DNA of 15,127 nt from UBA1140 sp964573285 (GTDB lineage Bacteria; Campylobacterota; Campylobacteria; Campylobacterales; Sulfurovaceae). The notes under the pieces were generated by a model. The model was not told the origin of the DNA. It did no database searches and was given only the letters and a program-made list of their open reading frames with translations. Within the stretch, counting starts at the first letter, position 1. Each line of letters begins with the position of its first letter. Below, piece by piece: positions 6,759 through 13,730 of this stretch. Location of the stretch: contig CAZNJD010000068.1 of NCBI GenBank assembly GCA_964573285.1, forward strand, positions 1-15,127, read 5' to 3'. A program made the position numbers and the translations under genes.

Positions 6759-8085
6759 CTTCTATTATCCTTTTTATATTTAATCTATTTTTCATATCAT
6801 ACACAAAACTATCTATAGTTCTCTTTTTATACTCATTAAACTTATTATCATCAAAAATACCATGTACAAATGTCCCTAATATATTTTCTTTTTGATAATA
6901 TAGTGGATATTTCTTGCTAACTCCATGATGTATCTCAAATCCTTTGACTCTCTTGCCAAATATCTGGTATTCTCCTCTTTTTACTATTTTTTCCTTTTGA
7001 AATATGATATTATCATCAATTAACCCTAAACCTTTAATTGATTTTTGAGATGACTCTATATTTTCATTATCAATTAGATTTTCAAACATCATTTCATATC
7101 CACCACATATACCCAATATCTCTATTTTGATAGTTTGTAGTTGCTCAAATAGTCCAATATCTTTAAGCCAAGCCAAATCTTGCATAACCAATTTTGAACC
7201 TGCTAAAATAATCTGCTCAAACTGTTCTAAATTTATATTACTTCTTATAAACTCTATAGATATATTATTATCAGATATAAGAGGTTCAAAATCATTATAG
7301 TTACTCATAGTAGGATATGCTATCACTCCTATCTTTTTAGCATTTGGACTATTTTGTTGTTTATAGTTTATAAGTGATTGAGAGTCTTCAAATCCTAGAT
7401 TAAAAGGAATATATGGCAAAACACCCAAAACAGGGATACCAAACTCTTTTTCTATTATATGAATACCATTATCAAATAGAGTCAAATCACCTCTAAATTT
7501 ATTGACTATAACCCCTATAACATTATCTCTAAGCTTTTTAGGTAGTAGATTATAAACTCCCCAAATAGAGGCAAATACTCCACCTTTTTCTATATCTGCT
7601 ACTAATATAATTTTGGTATTAAACTCTGTAGCAATATATATATTAGATAGGTCTTTATCCATAAGATTAAGCTCTACTGGACTACCTGCACCTTCTGCTA
7701 CTATACACTCATATTGGCTATCTAACTTTTCAAAGGAGGTTTTGACAATAGGTTTGAGTTCATCCAAATCTCTATAATATTGACGAACATCTTTAGTAGT
7801 AATGGTTTTGCCATTAATTATAAGTGAAGCTAAACTATTACGACCTGATTTAAGTAGTATTGGATTTAGATGATAAGTTGTAGGAATTCCCAAAACTTCA
7901 GCTTGGAAATATTGAGCTACAGCTATTTCACTACCATCATCAGCCACCATTGCATTATTGGATACATTTTGTGCTTTGAATGGGGCTACACTATAACCCA
8001 AATCTTGTATGATTTTGGCTATAATAAATGTGATAGTTGATTTACCTGCATCACTATTTGTGCCAAAAATGGAGATATTCTTCAT
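6748..8085 (-). CDS. cobQ: Adenosylcobyric acid synthase (glutamine-hydrolysing), CobQ
   Basis: 445 residues, somewhat shorter than the usual 480-510. The N-terminal dethiobiotin-synthetase-like ATPase domain begins with the P-loop FGTNSDAGKST (residues 7-17) and has APFKAQNVSNNAM, IVAEGAGSPVELNL and ADIEKGGVFASIWG. The C-terminal class I glutamine amidotransferase domain has nucleophile Cys327 (ILGICGGYEMMF), FEIHHGVS and catalytic His409 (GTFVHGIFD). CobQ amidates four carboxylates of adenosylcobyrinate a,c-diamide using glutamine and ATP. It is the first gene of the minus-strand cob operon. AAGGG lies 5 bases before the ATG. The 87-base gap to the divergent sppA start is too short to hold a cobalamin riboswitch. 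Confidence 0.95.
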   Translation of the reverse strand: MKNISIFGTNSDAGKSTITFIIAKIIQDLGYSVAPFKAQNVSNNAMVADDGSEIAVAQYFQAEVLGIPTTYHLNPILLKSGRNSLASLIINGKTITTKDVRQYYRDLDELKPIVKTSFEKLDSQYECIVAEGAGSPVELNLMDKDLSNIYIATEFNTKIILVADIEKGGVFASIWGVYNLLPKKLRDNVIGVIVNKFRGDLTLFDNGIHIIEKEFGIPVLGVLPYIPFNLGFEDSQSLINYKQQNSPNAKKIGVIAYPTMSNYNDFEPLISDNNISIEFIRSNINLEQFEQIILAGSKLVMQDLAWLKDIGLFEQLQTIKIEILGICGGYEMMFENLIDNENIESSQKSIKGLGLIDDNIIFQKEKIVKRGEYQIFGKRVKGFEIHHGVSKKYPLYYQKENILGTFVHGIFDDNKFNEYKKRTIDSFVYDMKNRLNIKRIIEDVC

Positions 8086-8175
8086 AAATACCCTTGTTTT
8101 TAAAATTAAGATGATATTCTATCAATTATTTTTATAAAAAGAATTGTTATTGAAAGAGATTAGAAAGGATTATTG
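8086..8175. promoter_or_regulatory. Divergent promoter region between cobQ and sppA
   Basis: For cobQ (minus strand) a TAGAAT (8116-8121) is a plausible -10, about 30 bases before the ATG. For sppA (plus strand) TATAAA (8133-8138) is a possible -10. Neither has a convincing -35. No operator palindrome or riboswitch-like structure is evident. Confidence 0.35.
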
Positions 8176-9084
8176 TTGAAAGAGGTTAAAGATTATGAGA
8201 TTAAAGCTCTAAAGAAGCAGATATTTATTAGTAATCTCAAAGCATGGATTATTGGGATAATATTAGTGGCTGAAATATTGTTTATCGGAATATATTTTGG
8301 GAATATGGGACTCTTTGATGATGTAAGTACGGCAAAAACTAAAGTAGCAGTAATTAGATATAATAAACCAGTAACCGAAAAATTTACCACAACAGTTATG
8401 GAAAAGATGGACAAAATCCGTAAGAATAAGGTATATAAAGCTATACTATTTATTATGGGTTCGCCAGGTGGTTCGCCAACAGCTAGTGAAGAGCTTAGTG
8501 AATATCTAAAAGATTATCAAAAAGATTTAAATATTACTATGTATGTTGACTCTATTGCTGCTAGTGGGGGATACTATATCGCATCAGCTATTAAACCATT
8601 AATAGCTAACAAAAATGCAATTGTAGGCTCTATTGGTGTTATAATGCCTCACTATAATTTAGGTGAATTGGCTAAAAAAGTAGGTGTAGAAGAGGATTAC
8701 ATGGCTGCTGGTAAGTTTAAAAAGCCCATATCCTTATTAGCAAAGATAGATGATGAAAACAGAGAGTATATGACCAAAAATCTACTCAAACCAACTTATA
8801 ACAATTTTATAAATGATGTAGCAATAAACCGTGGATTAGAGGTAAAACAGCTTAAACCATTCACTGAGGGTAAAATATTTATAGCAAATATGCCTGAAAT
8901 TCAAGGTATCTTGGTTGATAAAATCTCATCTTTGTATAAAGTTAAAAATATGATTAAAAAAAGTTTAAATAGTAAAGATGTTGATTTTGTAACTATAGAG
9001 TTAGAGGAGAAACCATCTTTTTTACCACAAGTTAAAGTTGACTTGGGATTAAAGGAGATTTTTAATACTATTCAACTTCAATAA
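8176..9084 (+). CDS. sppA: Signal peptide peptidase SppA (S49 serine protease), membrane-anchored
   Basis: 302 residues, the short single-domain form. A hydrophobic span at about residues 24-44 (AWIIGIILVAEILFIGIYF) anchors it in the inner membrane, with the protease domain outside. Signatures are FIMGSPGGSPTASEEL, the nucleophile Ser130 in DSIAASGGYYIASA, and the general base Lys182 in AAGKFKKPIS. The Ser-to-Lys spacing of 52 equals that of the Bacillus subtilis enzyme. SppA degrades signal-peptide remnants and some membrane proteins. The start is one of two tandem TTG codons; AAAGGA at 8164-8169 gives a 6-base spacing to 8176 but only 3 to 8173, so I chose 8176. It stands alone on the plus strand between two minus-strand cob operons and ends 2 bases from the cobU stop. 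Confidence 0.9.
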   Translation: MKEVKDYEIKALKKQIFISNLKAWIIGIILVAEILFIGIYFGNMGLFDDVSTAKTKVAVIRYNKPVTEKFTTTVMEKMDKIRKNKVYKAILFIMGSPGGSPTASEELSEYLKDYQKDLNITMYVDSIAASGGYYIASAIKPLIANKNAIVGSIGVIMPHYNLGELAKKVGVEEDYMAAGKFKKPISLLAKIDDENREYMTKNLLKPTYNNFINDVAINRGLEVKQLKPFTEGKIFIANMPEIQGILVDKISSLYKVKNMIKKSLNSKDVDFVTIELEEKPSFLPQVKVDLGLKEIFNTIQLQ

Positions 9085-9086
9085 TG

Positions 9087-9584
9087 TTATTTTAATCTCT
9101 GTGTTAATCCTAACTTAACCTCATATACCTCATCACATATAGAGGCTAATTTCTGTCCGATAATACCTGTGAGGTCAATAAATTTTCTACTCTCTTTATC
9201 TATAGGGATTATACCCTCATTTAGATTATTAAGTACAAAAATTATATTGGCATCTATTTTACTTAGTTTTTCTATATCTCTTATAAGTTCATGCTCTGTT
9301 TTCTCTATGGAGTTAAGTATCCACATAGAGATACAATCTATTAAATATGTTTTGCCACTCTTTATATGTTTTGCTAAGTTTTGAGTCTCTTCTATAGTGA
9401 TGAATTTATTTTCTCTCTCTATTTTATGTTTAGAAATTCTATTTATCATCTCATTATCATGATAATTACTATTATAAGTTGCTATATAATAGGGTTTTGA
9501 ACTATTTGATAACTCTAATGCTCTCTGTTGAGATAGTCGGCTTTTACCTGATTTTTGTCCACCATAGTATAATATTTTTAACAT
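9087..9584 (-). CDS. cobU: Adenosylcobinamide kinase / adenosylcobinamide-phosphate guanylyltransferase
   Basis: 165 residues, slightly shorter than Salmonella CobU (about 180). The P-loop is GGQKSGKS (8-15). The segment NRISKHKIERENKFITIEE carries His53, aligned with the guanylylated histidine of CobU (R-I-x-x-H-x-x-x-R pattern). TYLIDCISMWILN and the C-terminal run from NNLNEGIIPID to FIDLTGIIGQKLA match the family's nucleotide-site and dimer motifs. The enzyme phosphorylates adenosylcobinamide and transfers GMP to give adenosylcobinamide-GDP for CobS. It is the last gene of the mqnA-cobT operon, 2 bases after the small basic ORF. The upstream ribosome site is weak, consistent with coupled translation. 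Confidence 0.93.
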   Translation of the reverse strand: MLKILYYGGQKSGKSRLSQQRALELSNSSKPYYIATYNSNYHDNEMINRISKHKIERENKFITIEETQNLAKHIKSGKTYLIDCISMWILNSIEKTEHELIRDIEKLSKIDANIIFVLNNLNEGIIPIDKESRKFIDLTGIIGQKLASICDEVYEVKLGLTQRLK

Positions 9585-9586
9585 AG

Positions 9587-9934
9587 TTATCTTTTCTTAC
9601 CTTTATATCTTCGTTTTCTTTTTAGTTTTATATTTGTATTATAAGTAGTAATAAGAAATTCTCCCATAATTACAAGAGTTACTCCACCTTTATCTAATAT
9701 TTTTAATATAGTAGAGCGAGATTTATTTAAGTTTCTAATATGTAAAAGATTTCCTATCATTTTTGCTTTTTTATTATGTTCATCTAATTTAATTAAAATT
9801 TTTTGACATTTTTTTTTATTTAAAATCACTTTATCTTTTTTAACAATACCATATATTAAAACTATATCCAATAACTCTTTGTGAATACCTCTTTGAGACA
9901 TTGTCTCTTTGATATGCCTTGTTAGTTTTACCAT
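9587..9934 (-). CDS. Small basic protein of unknown function (DUF4258-like pattern), between cobT and cobU
   Basis: 115 residues. The first part, TRHIKETMSQRGIHKELLDIVLIYG, resembles the helix of DUF4258-type domains (H-x-x-x-x-M-x-x-R-G-I followed by a Leu/Ile-rich helix). GGVTLVIMGEFLITTYN could be the closing beta hairpin with the I-T-T-Y signature. In between lies a Lys-rich region, and the C-terminus is very basic (KLKRKRRYKGKKR), suggesting nucleic-acid contact. It lies 46 bases after cobT and 2 bases before cobU in the same direction, so it is co-transcribed, but nothing links it chemically to cobamides. No partner that would make a toxin-antitoxin pair is seen. The start has only a weak ribosome site. 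Identification is tentative. Confidence 0.6.
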   Translation of the reverse strand: MVKLTRHIKETMSQRGIHKELLDIVLIYGIVKKDKVILNKKKCQKILIKLDEHNKKAKMIGNLLHIRNLNKSRSTILKILDKGGVTLVIMGEFLITTYNTNIKLKRKRRYKGKKR

Positions 9935-9980
9935 TATTTAGTATTCCATTTAATTTTTGAAAATAGTATCTAAATATACT

Positions 9981-11039
9981 TTAACTTAAAAATGTTTCAA
10001 TTTTATTAGTAATAGTTTTCTTGTCAAGTCCATTTAATATACCATAAGCCAAAGCTCCACCTGCACCCACACCTTCTTTTGCTTCACCTTCATCATATAG
10101 TTTGAGAGCAGGATGTTGGCTTAATGTGAAATCAAAATCAACAAAATATGAGTTGATAGGGAAATCTAACATATTTAATAATGCCTTTATATCACTATTT
10201 TTATCTTGGGCTACCCATTTTGTAGTACATAGTGCTAGATTTGAACTCTCTATTTTACCACCCATATATTTTAATATACTATTTACAATTAGAAGTACTC
10301 CTGCCATTTGTGTACCACCTGCTAATATAATTTTTATACGATTATTTAAGCCCAAAATAAACCCTGCATTAAAAATTAGCATATTATCAGCTACAGAGCC
10401 TAATATATCAAACAAATTATCTTTATCTTTAATATTCTCTAATGCTTTTTTGATAGTCTCTTCTCTAACACTATTTGGAACATTTTTAAAACTACTACTG
10501 AAAAACTCTTTTGCATCATATCCCAAAGCTAGAGCAGTTGTATTAGCTGTTGTTGTTCCACTAGGAACTGACTCTCCTAATATGATGTAATCATTTTCAC
10601 ACTCATATTCTCTTCCAAATGCTACACCTTTTTGAAATATTGCTTCTGCATCAATATTTGCTCCAATATCAATAGAGCCACTAGGCTTTATATTAAAATT
10701 ATGTTGAGTAAAGTAATCTAATTTTGGAGATACTTCTAATCCTAAATTTAGTAGTTCTATTGAATTAAAGGGTTTAAGTAGATGAACCCCTCTTGTCATA
10801 AGTGCAGGAGTGGGTACACCTTTTGGAGTTTGAGCTATATTTTCAATACATCTTACTTCTCCTGTGCATACAAATTCACTATCAAGTGTAGGTGTGAGAT
10901 GAATTAATCCAGCAATTCCTGCTTGTGTTATTCCTTCTATATTTATAGTTTTGGTATTGCTTAATGCTAACATAAAAGTTGCTTGTTTACCTCTCAAAGA
11001 TTCTATAAAATCTATATTTCCTGTAATTGTTTTTATCAT
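9981..11039 (-). CDS. cobT: Nicotinate-nucleotide:base phosphoribosyltransferase, archaeal-type CobT family
   Basis: 352 residues. The sequence belongs to the CobT-like family common in archaea and cyanobacteria (TIGR00303 / former UPF0284 type as I recall), not the Salmonella-type. Segments are GITQAGIAGLIHLTPTLDSE, then TPKGVPTPALMTRG, SIDIGANIDAE, ILGESVPSGTTTANTTALAL, IILAGGTQMAGVLLIV, and near the C-terminus AKEGVGAGGALA. In the last, Glu322 is the candidate catalytic base equivalent to Salmonella Glu317. The reaction moves phosphoribose from nicotinate mononucleotide to a lower-ligand base to form the alpha-ribazole phosphate used by CobS; the base is not predictable here. It follows mqnA after 4 bases, with AAAGGAT before its ATG. 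Confidence 0.85.
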   Translation of the reverse strand: MIKTITGNIDFIESLRGKQATFMLALSNTKTINIEGITQAGIAGLIHLTPTLDSEFVCTGEVRCIENIAQTPKGVPTPALMTRGVHLLKPFNSIELLNLGLEVSPKLDYFTQHNFNIKPSGSIDIGANIDAEAIFQKGVAFGREYECENDYIILGESVPSGTTTANTTALALGYDAKEFFSSSFKNVPNSVREETIKKALENIKDKDNLFDILGSVADNMLIFNAGFILGLNNRIKIILAGGTQMAGVLLIVNSILKYMGGKIESSNLALCTTKWVAQDKNSDIKALLNMLDFPINSYFVDFDFTLSQHPALKLYDEGEAKEGVGAGGALAYGILNGLDKKTITNKIETFLS

Positions 11040-11043
11040 ATTT

Positions 11044-11685
11044 TTATCCTTTTTTATTTAAAAATTTTTTTAGTGATTTCTTGGCTTTATAATCTAATTT
11101 ATAATTTATAAAACTTAGATACCATAATAGTTGCTTGGTAGTAATATCTCTTTTGTTAGCTTCTTTTTTCAATATGTATTGAGGTATCTTAATAGTTTTT
11201 TTTAAAAACCTCTTTTCAATATTTTTTATATAATTGCTATGAGAGTTATAACATAATCTAGCAAAAACAAAAGGCAGTGAAGTCTCTTCATACCATTGTG
11301 TAGCTAAATCAATTCCTTCTCCACCATTTAGATAATATTTTAGGGCTTTATCTCCTATGATTACTTCTCCTTTGAGATTAAGTATAGATGCTAATCTATT
11401 GGAGGTAGCTGATTCTATATCTTTTTTGTTATCTCCTTTTATTACAAATACACTATATACTGCCTTATTAGTAATAATACCCAAATTGCTACATTTATAC
11501 TTTGATGATTCTATACTAGATATAAATCCAGCATTAATATGGCGAGTTTTCAAAGCTCTGTTGATTTTGCTTGGTACATCTCTTTTATAATTAAATGCCA
11601 TTTTGGTAGCAGAGTGGTTGATATATTGTTTTAGAAACACTTGAAATGGTAGTAAATTTAGATAACTTATAGAGCCAAATATCAC
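11044..11685 (-). CDS. mqnA: Chorismate dehydratase MqnA (futalosine menaquinone pathway)
   Basis: 213 residues, in the range of epsilonproteobacterial MqnA. MqnA converts chorismate to 3-[(1-carboxyvinyl)oxy]benzoate, the first step of the futalosine route to menaquinone. It has a periplasmic-binding-protein-like fold. Landmarks are the N-terminal FGSISYLNLLPF, AGFISSIESSKY in the substrate-binding part, VIGDKAL and LATQWYEETSLPFVFARLCY. The start is a GTG at 11685, decided by a strong AGGTGA (11692-11697) 6 bases upstream. It leads a minus-strand operon with cobT, the small basic ORF and cobU, an unusual pairing of quinone and cobamide synthesis, and is divergent from the moaD operon. Confidence 0.85.
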   Translation of the reverse strand: MIFGSISYLNLLPFQVFLKQYINHSATKMAFNYKRDVPSKINRALKTRHINAGFISSIESSKYKCSNLGIITNKAVYSVFVIKGDNKKDIESATSNRLASILNLKGEVIIGDKALKYYLNGGEGIDLATQWYEETSLPFVFARLCYNSHSNYIKNIEKRFLKKTIKIPQYILKKEANKRDITTKQLLWYLSFINYKLDYKAKKSLKKFLNKKG

Positions 11686-11712
11686 AATAGTTCACCTATA
11701 GATTGGATTTAA

Positions 11713-11741
11713 GCGTAATTATATCAAACAACTTTTATAAT
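11713..11741 (+). promoter_or_regulatory. Putative moaD-moaE-moeA operon promoter
   Basis: TATAAT (11736-11741) preceded by TTT lies 30 bases before the moaD ATG. No -35 is recognisable at the right distance, as is common in this phylum. It is back-to-back with the mqnA -10 box, 12 bases apart. Confidence 0.45.
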
Positions 11742-11748
11742 CGAACAA
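11718..11748 (-). promoter_or_regulatory. Putative mqnA operon promoter
   Basis: On the minus strand, TATAAT (11718-11723) lies 32 bases before the GTG start. TTGTTC (11743-11748) could be a -35 but with a long 19-base spacing. It overlaps the moaD promoter candidate on the other strand. Confidence 0.45.
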
Positions 11749-11771
11749 TTTTTTATAAAGTGAGTGAAATT

Positions 11772-11993
11772 ATGGTAAAAATAGAATTTTTAGGACCTAT
11801 ATCACGAGAGCCATTAGAGATAGAGGCTAATAGTTTAGAAGATATAGCAAAAGCTTTGCAAGAGATAAATGAAATTAGTGGTTGGTTAGATAAGTGTGCA
11901 GTAGCCATTAATGACAATATGACAAATGATTTATCTACAAAATTAAAGAGTGGAGATAGAGTTTCTATATTGCCACCTGTATGTGGGGGTTGA
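11772..11993 (+). CDS. moaD: Molybdopterin synthase small subunit (sulfur carrier MoaD)
   Basis: 73 residues with a ubiquitin-like beta-grasp fold: MVKIEFLGPIS, then LEDIAKALQEI, AVAIND, and SGDRVSILPPVCGG at the end. The C-terminal Gly-Gly is thiocarboxylated and donates sulfur to precursor Z (cPMP) within molybdopterin synthase with MoaE. An in-frame ATG at 11703 would add 23 residues not seen in the family and overlap the promoter, so I use the ATG at 11772. Its stop (TGA at 11991-11993) is one base before the moaE start. moaA and moaC are not in this window. Confidence 0.92.
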   Translation: MVKIEFLGPISREPLEIEANSLEDIAKALQEINEISGWLDKCAVAINDNMTNDLSTKLKSGDRVSILPPVCGG

Positions 11994-11994
11994 T

Positions 11995-12444
11995 ATGGAG
12001 TTATATCAAGGTTCATTAAATGTTAAAGAGATATTTGGTAGATGGTTAGATGAAGAGAGTAAGTCTAATTATGGTGCATATATCCCTTTTATAGGAACAG
12101 TTCGGGCAGAAGAGAGTATAGAAGCTTTGAGTTTTGATATATATGAGCCAATTTTACAGCATTGGTTTAATGGTTGGGTAGAAAAAGCAAAATCAAAAGG
12201 TGCAAAAGTGAAGATGGCTCATGCTATAGGTGATGTACCTATACATACATCATCATATATATCTGCCGTTTTTTCTCCTAAACGCAGAGTAGCATTAGAA
12301 CTTATAGATGAGTTTGTAGAGGATTTTAAAGCTAATGCACCTATATGGAAATATGATATAATAGATAGTAAAAGAGTTTATGCAGAGGATAGAAGTAAAC
12401 CTATGAGTGGTAGTGGAATATTAGCAAAAAGGGAAGATATATAA
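11995..12444 (+). CDS. moaE: Molybdopterin synthase catalytic subunit MoaE
   Basis: 149 residues, the family length. Signatures are GAYIPFIGTVRAE, IEALSFDIYEP, AHAIGDVPIHTSSYISAVFS, KRRVALELIDEFVEDFK and NAPIWKYDI. The last holds the Lys of the P-I-W-K motif at the active site, with the preceding Lys in EDFK. MoaE binds the C-terminal Gly-Gly tail of MoaD and inserts two sulfurs into cPMP to form molybdopterin. A longer frame from 11950 overlaps moaD and is not family-like; the ATG at 11995 with GGGGGT just upstream is preferred. Its stop overlaps the moeA start by one base (TAATG). Confidence 0.93.
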   Translation: MELYQGSLNVKEIFGRWLDEESKSNYGAYIPFIGTVRAEESIEALSFDIYEPILQHWFNGWVEKAKSKGAKVKMAHAIGDVPIHTSSYISAVFSPKRRVALELIDEFVEDFKANAPIWKYDIIDSKRVYAEDRSKPMSGSGILAKREDI

Positions 12445-13649
12445 TGGCATTTTTACATTTTGATAATTCTATAGAGATTATGAATGATATTAAGATAAAA
12501 AATTATAAAAAGAGTAAACGATATTTAGCAGATAGTTTGGGGTTTGTATTGGCACAAGATATTATAGCAGACCATAATTCACCAGATTTTCCTACTTCAG
12601 CAATGGATGGATATGCTCTCAAACATAAAGATTTAGAATTTGGACGATTAAAAATTTCTAGTATTAATCCTGCAGGAAGTGAACTGCATGATGAGGTTAG
12701 AGATGGATATTGTATTAAAACTTTTACAGGTTCACTTATGCCTCAAGGAGCAGATACACTTATTCCTATAGAGAATGTGACTGTAGATGGTGATGAGATT
12801 ATCATAAATGAAGTTGTTCCTTTTGGCTTTTCTGTTAGAGCTATTGGAGAGAACTACTCAAAAGGGCAAAAGCTTATAATTGAGGGTACAAAAATAAATT
12901 TTTCTCATATTGGAGTAATGGCTAGTTTGAATATTGTTTCACCTTTGGTCTATGAAAAACCAAAAGTATCCATACTCTCAACAGGAAGTGAACTTTTGGA
13001 GTTAGGTCAAATTCAAACTAATAGTGCTCAAATTCGTAGTAGCAATAATTATATCTTAGAAGCTATTGTAAAAAAATATGATGGAGAACCACTACAGTTA
13101 GGTTGTATTAGTGATGACAAAGATAGTATCTTGAATAGTGTTAAAGAGGCTTTAGCTCAAAGTGATATAGTCGTGACTACAGGTGGGGTTAGTGTAGGTG
13201 ACTTTGATTTTGTCAAAGATGTAATTGTAGAGCTTGGTTGTGATATTTTATTTAAAGGGGTTAGAGTTAAACCTGGACAACATATTATGGTGGCACAAAA
13301 AGATGATAAGTTTATGATTGGATTACCTGGGTTTGCATACTCTTCAACTGTGACAGCACTATTATATTTAGTCCCTTTGATAGCCAAATTGCAAAAGGGG
13401 AAATGTAGTTTAAAATTAGTAAATGCAACTCTTAAAGAGCCATTTATAAAAAGACAAAAAAAAGCAGAATTTACAGCTTGTCATATCTCTATAAAAGATG
13501 GTGAATACTTTGTTGATTTCCAAGGGAAAAAAAGTGGTACTAGTGCTATTTTGACTAATATGTTGGGTTCAACTGCTTTACTTGTTACTTCTGAGGAAGA
13601 TAACTCTAAAGTTGTAGGGGATAAAGTTCAGATTATATTATTAGATTAA
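12444..13649 (+). CDS. moeA: Molybdopterin molybdenumtransferase MoeA
   Basis: 401 residues, the family length. MoeA inserts molybdate into adenylylated molybdopterin in the cytoplasm. Domain motifs in order are SPDFPTSAMDGYAL (about residues 46-59), CIKTFTGSLMPQGADTLIPI, SILSTGSELLELG opening the MoCF-like nucleotide domain, VVTTGGVSVGDFDFVKDV, and VRVKPGQHIMVA followed by MIGLPGFAYSSTVTA. The last is normally G-L-P-G-N-P-V-S, so the Asn-Pro pair is replaced by Phe-Ala. The C-terminal beta domain (from about residue 330) is complete. AGGGAAG precedes the ATG, which shares one base with the moaE stop. It is the last gene of the moaDE-moeA operon; no terminator is visible before the next gene's promoter. 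Confidence 0.95.
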   Translation: MAFLHFDNSIEIMNDIKIKNYKKSKRYLADSLGFVLAQDIIADHNSPDFPTSAMDGYALKHKDLEFGRLKISSINPAGSELHDEVRDGYCIKTFTGSLMPQGADTLIPIENVTVDGDEIIINEVVPFGFSVRAIGENYSKGQKLIIEGTKINFSHIGVMASLNIVSPLVYEKPKVSILSTGSELLELGQIQTNSAQIRSSNNYILEAIVKKYDGEPLQLGCISDDKDSILNSVKEALAQSDIVVTTGGVSVGDFDFVKDVIVELGCDILFKGVRVKPGQHIMVAQKDDKFMIGLPGFAYSSTVTALLYLVPLIAKLQKGKCSLKLVNATLKEPFIKRQKKAEFTACHISIKDGEYFVDFQGKKSGTSAILTNMLGSTALLVTSEEDNSKVVGDKVQIILLD

Positions 13650-13698
13650 TATCTCAAACCATACTATTTATTTTTGAATTAAGTAATAAATATCTCAA
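13648..13698 (+). repeat. Direct repeat AATATCTCAA, two copies
   Basis: AATATCTCAA occurs at 13648-13657 (overlapping the moeA stop codon) and again at 13689-13698, a period of 41 bases, close to four helical turns. Both copies lie on the same face of the DNA upstream of the S24 regulator's -10 box. Confidence 0.5.
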
Positions 13699-13718
13699 TT
13701 TGTAATATAATTCAAAAA
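13665..13718 (+). promoter_or_regulatory. Promoter with nested inverted repeats upstream of the S24-type regulator
   Basis: A TATAAT (13706-13711) lies 19 bases before the regulator's ATG. Around it is an 11-bp perfect inverted repeat, TTTTTGAATTA (13671-13681) facing TAATTCAAAAA (13708-13718); the right arm overlaps the -10. Partly interleaved is an 8-bp perfect repeat, TATTTATT (13665-13672) facing AATAAATA (13685-13692). Such dyads beside a CI/LexA-type gene are candidate autoregulatory operators. The sequence is AT-rich, so chance is possible. Confidence 0.4.
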
Positions 13719-13730
13719 AAAGAGTTAATA

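Noticed and set aside
8086..8175. Cobalamin riboswitch upstream of cobQ
   Set aside because: The gap is under 100 bases, far short of the roughly 200 needed, and no B12-box-like sequence is present.
10102..10590. Plus-strand 162-codon frame inside cobT
   Set aside because: A long shadow ORF produced by the AT-rich minus-strand gene; cobT has clear family motifs over the same stretch.
11703..11771. Longer start for moaD
   Set aside because: The extension covers the promoter -10 region and is not found in MoaD proteins; the ATG at 11772 gives the expected 73 residues.
11950..11994. Longer start for moaE
   Set aside because: It lies within the moaD coding region and adds non-family residues; the ATG at 11995 follows the moaD stop directly.
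11753..12016. Minus-strand 87-codon frame across moaD
   Set aside because: Antisense shadow of moaD, without a ribosome site or recognisable motifs.
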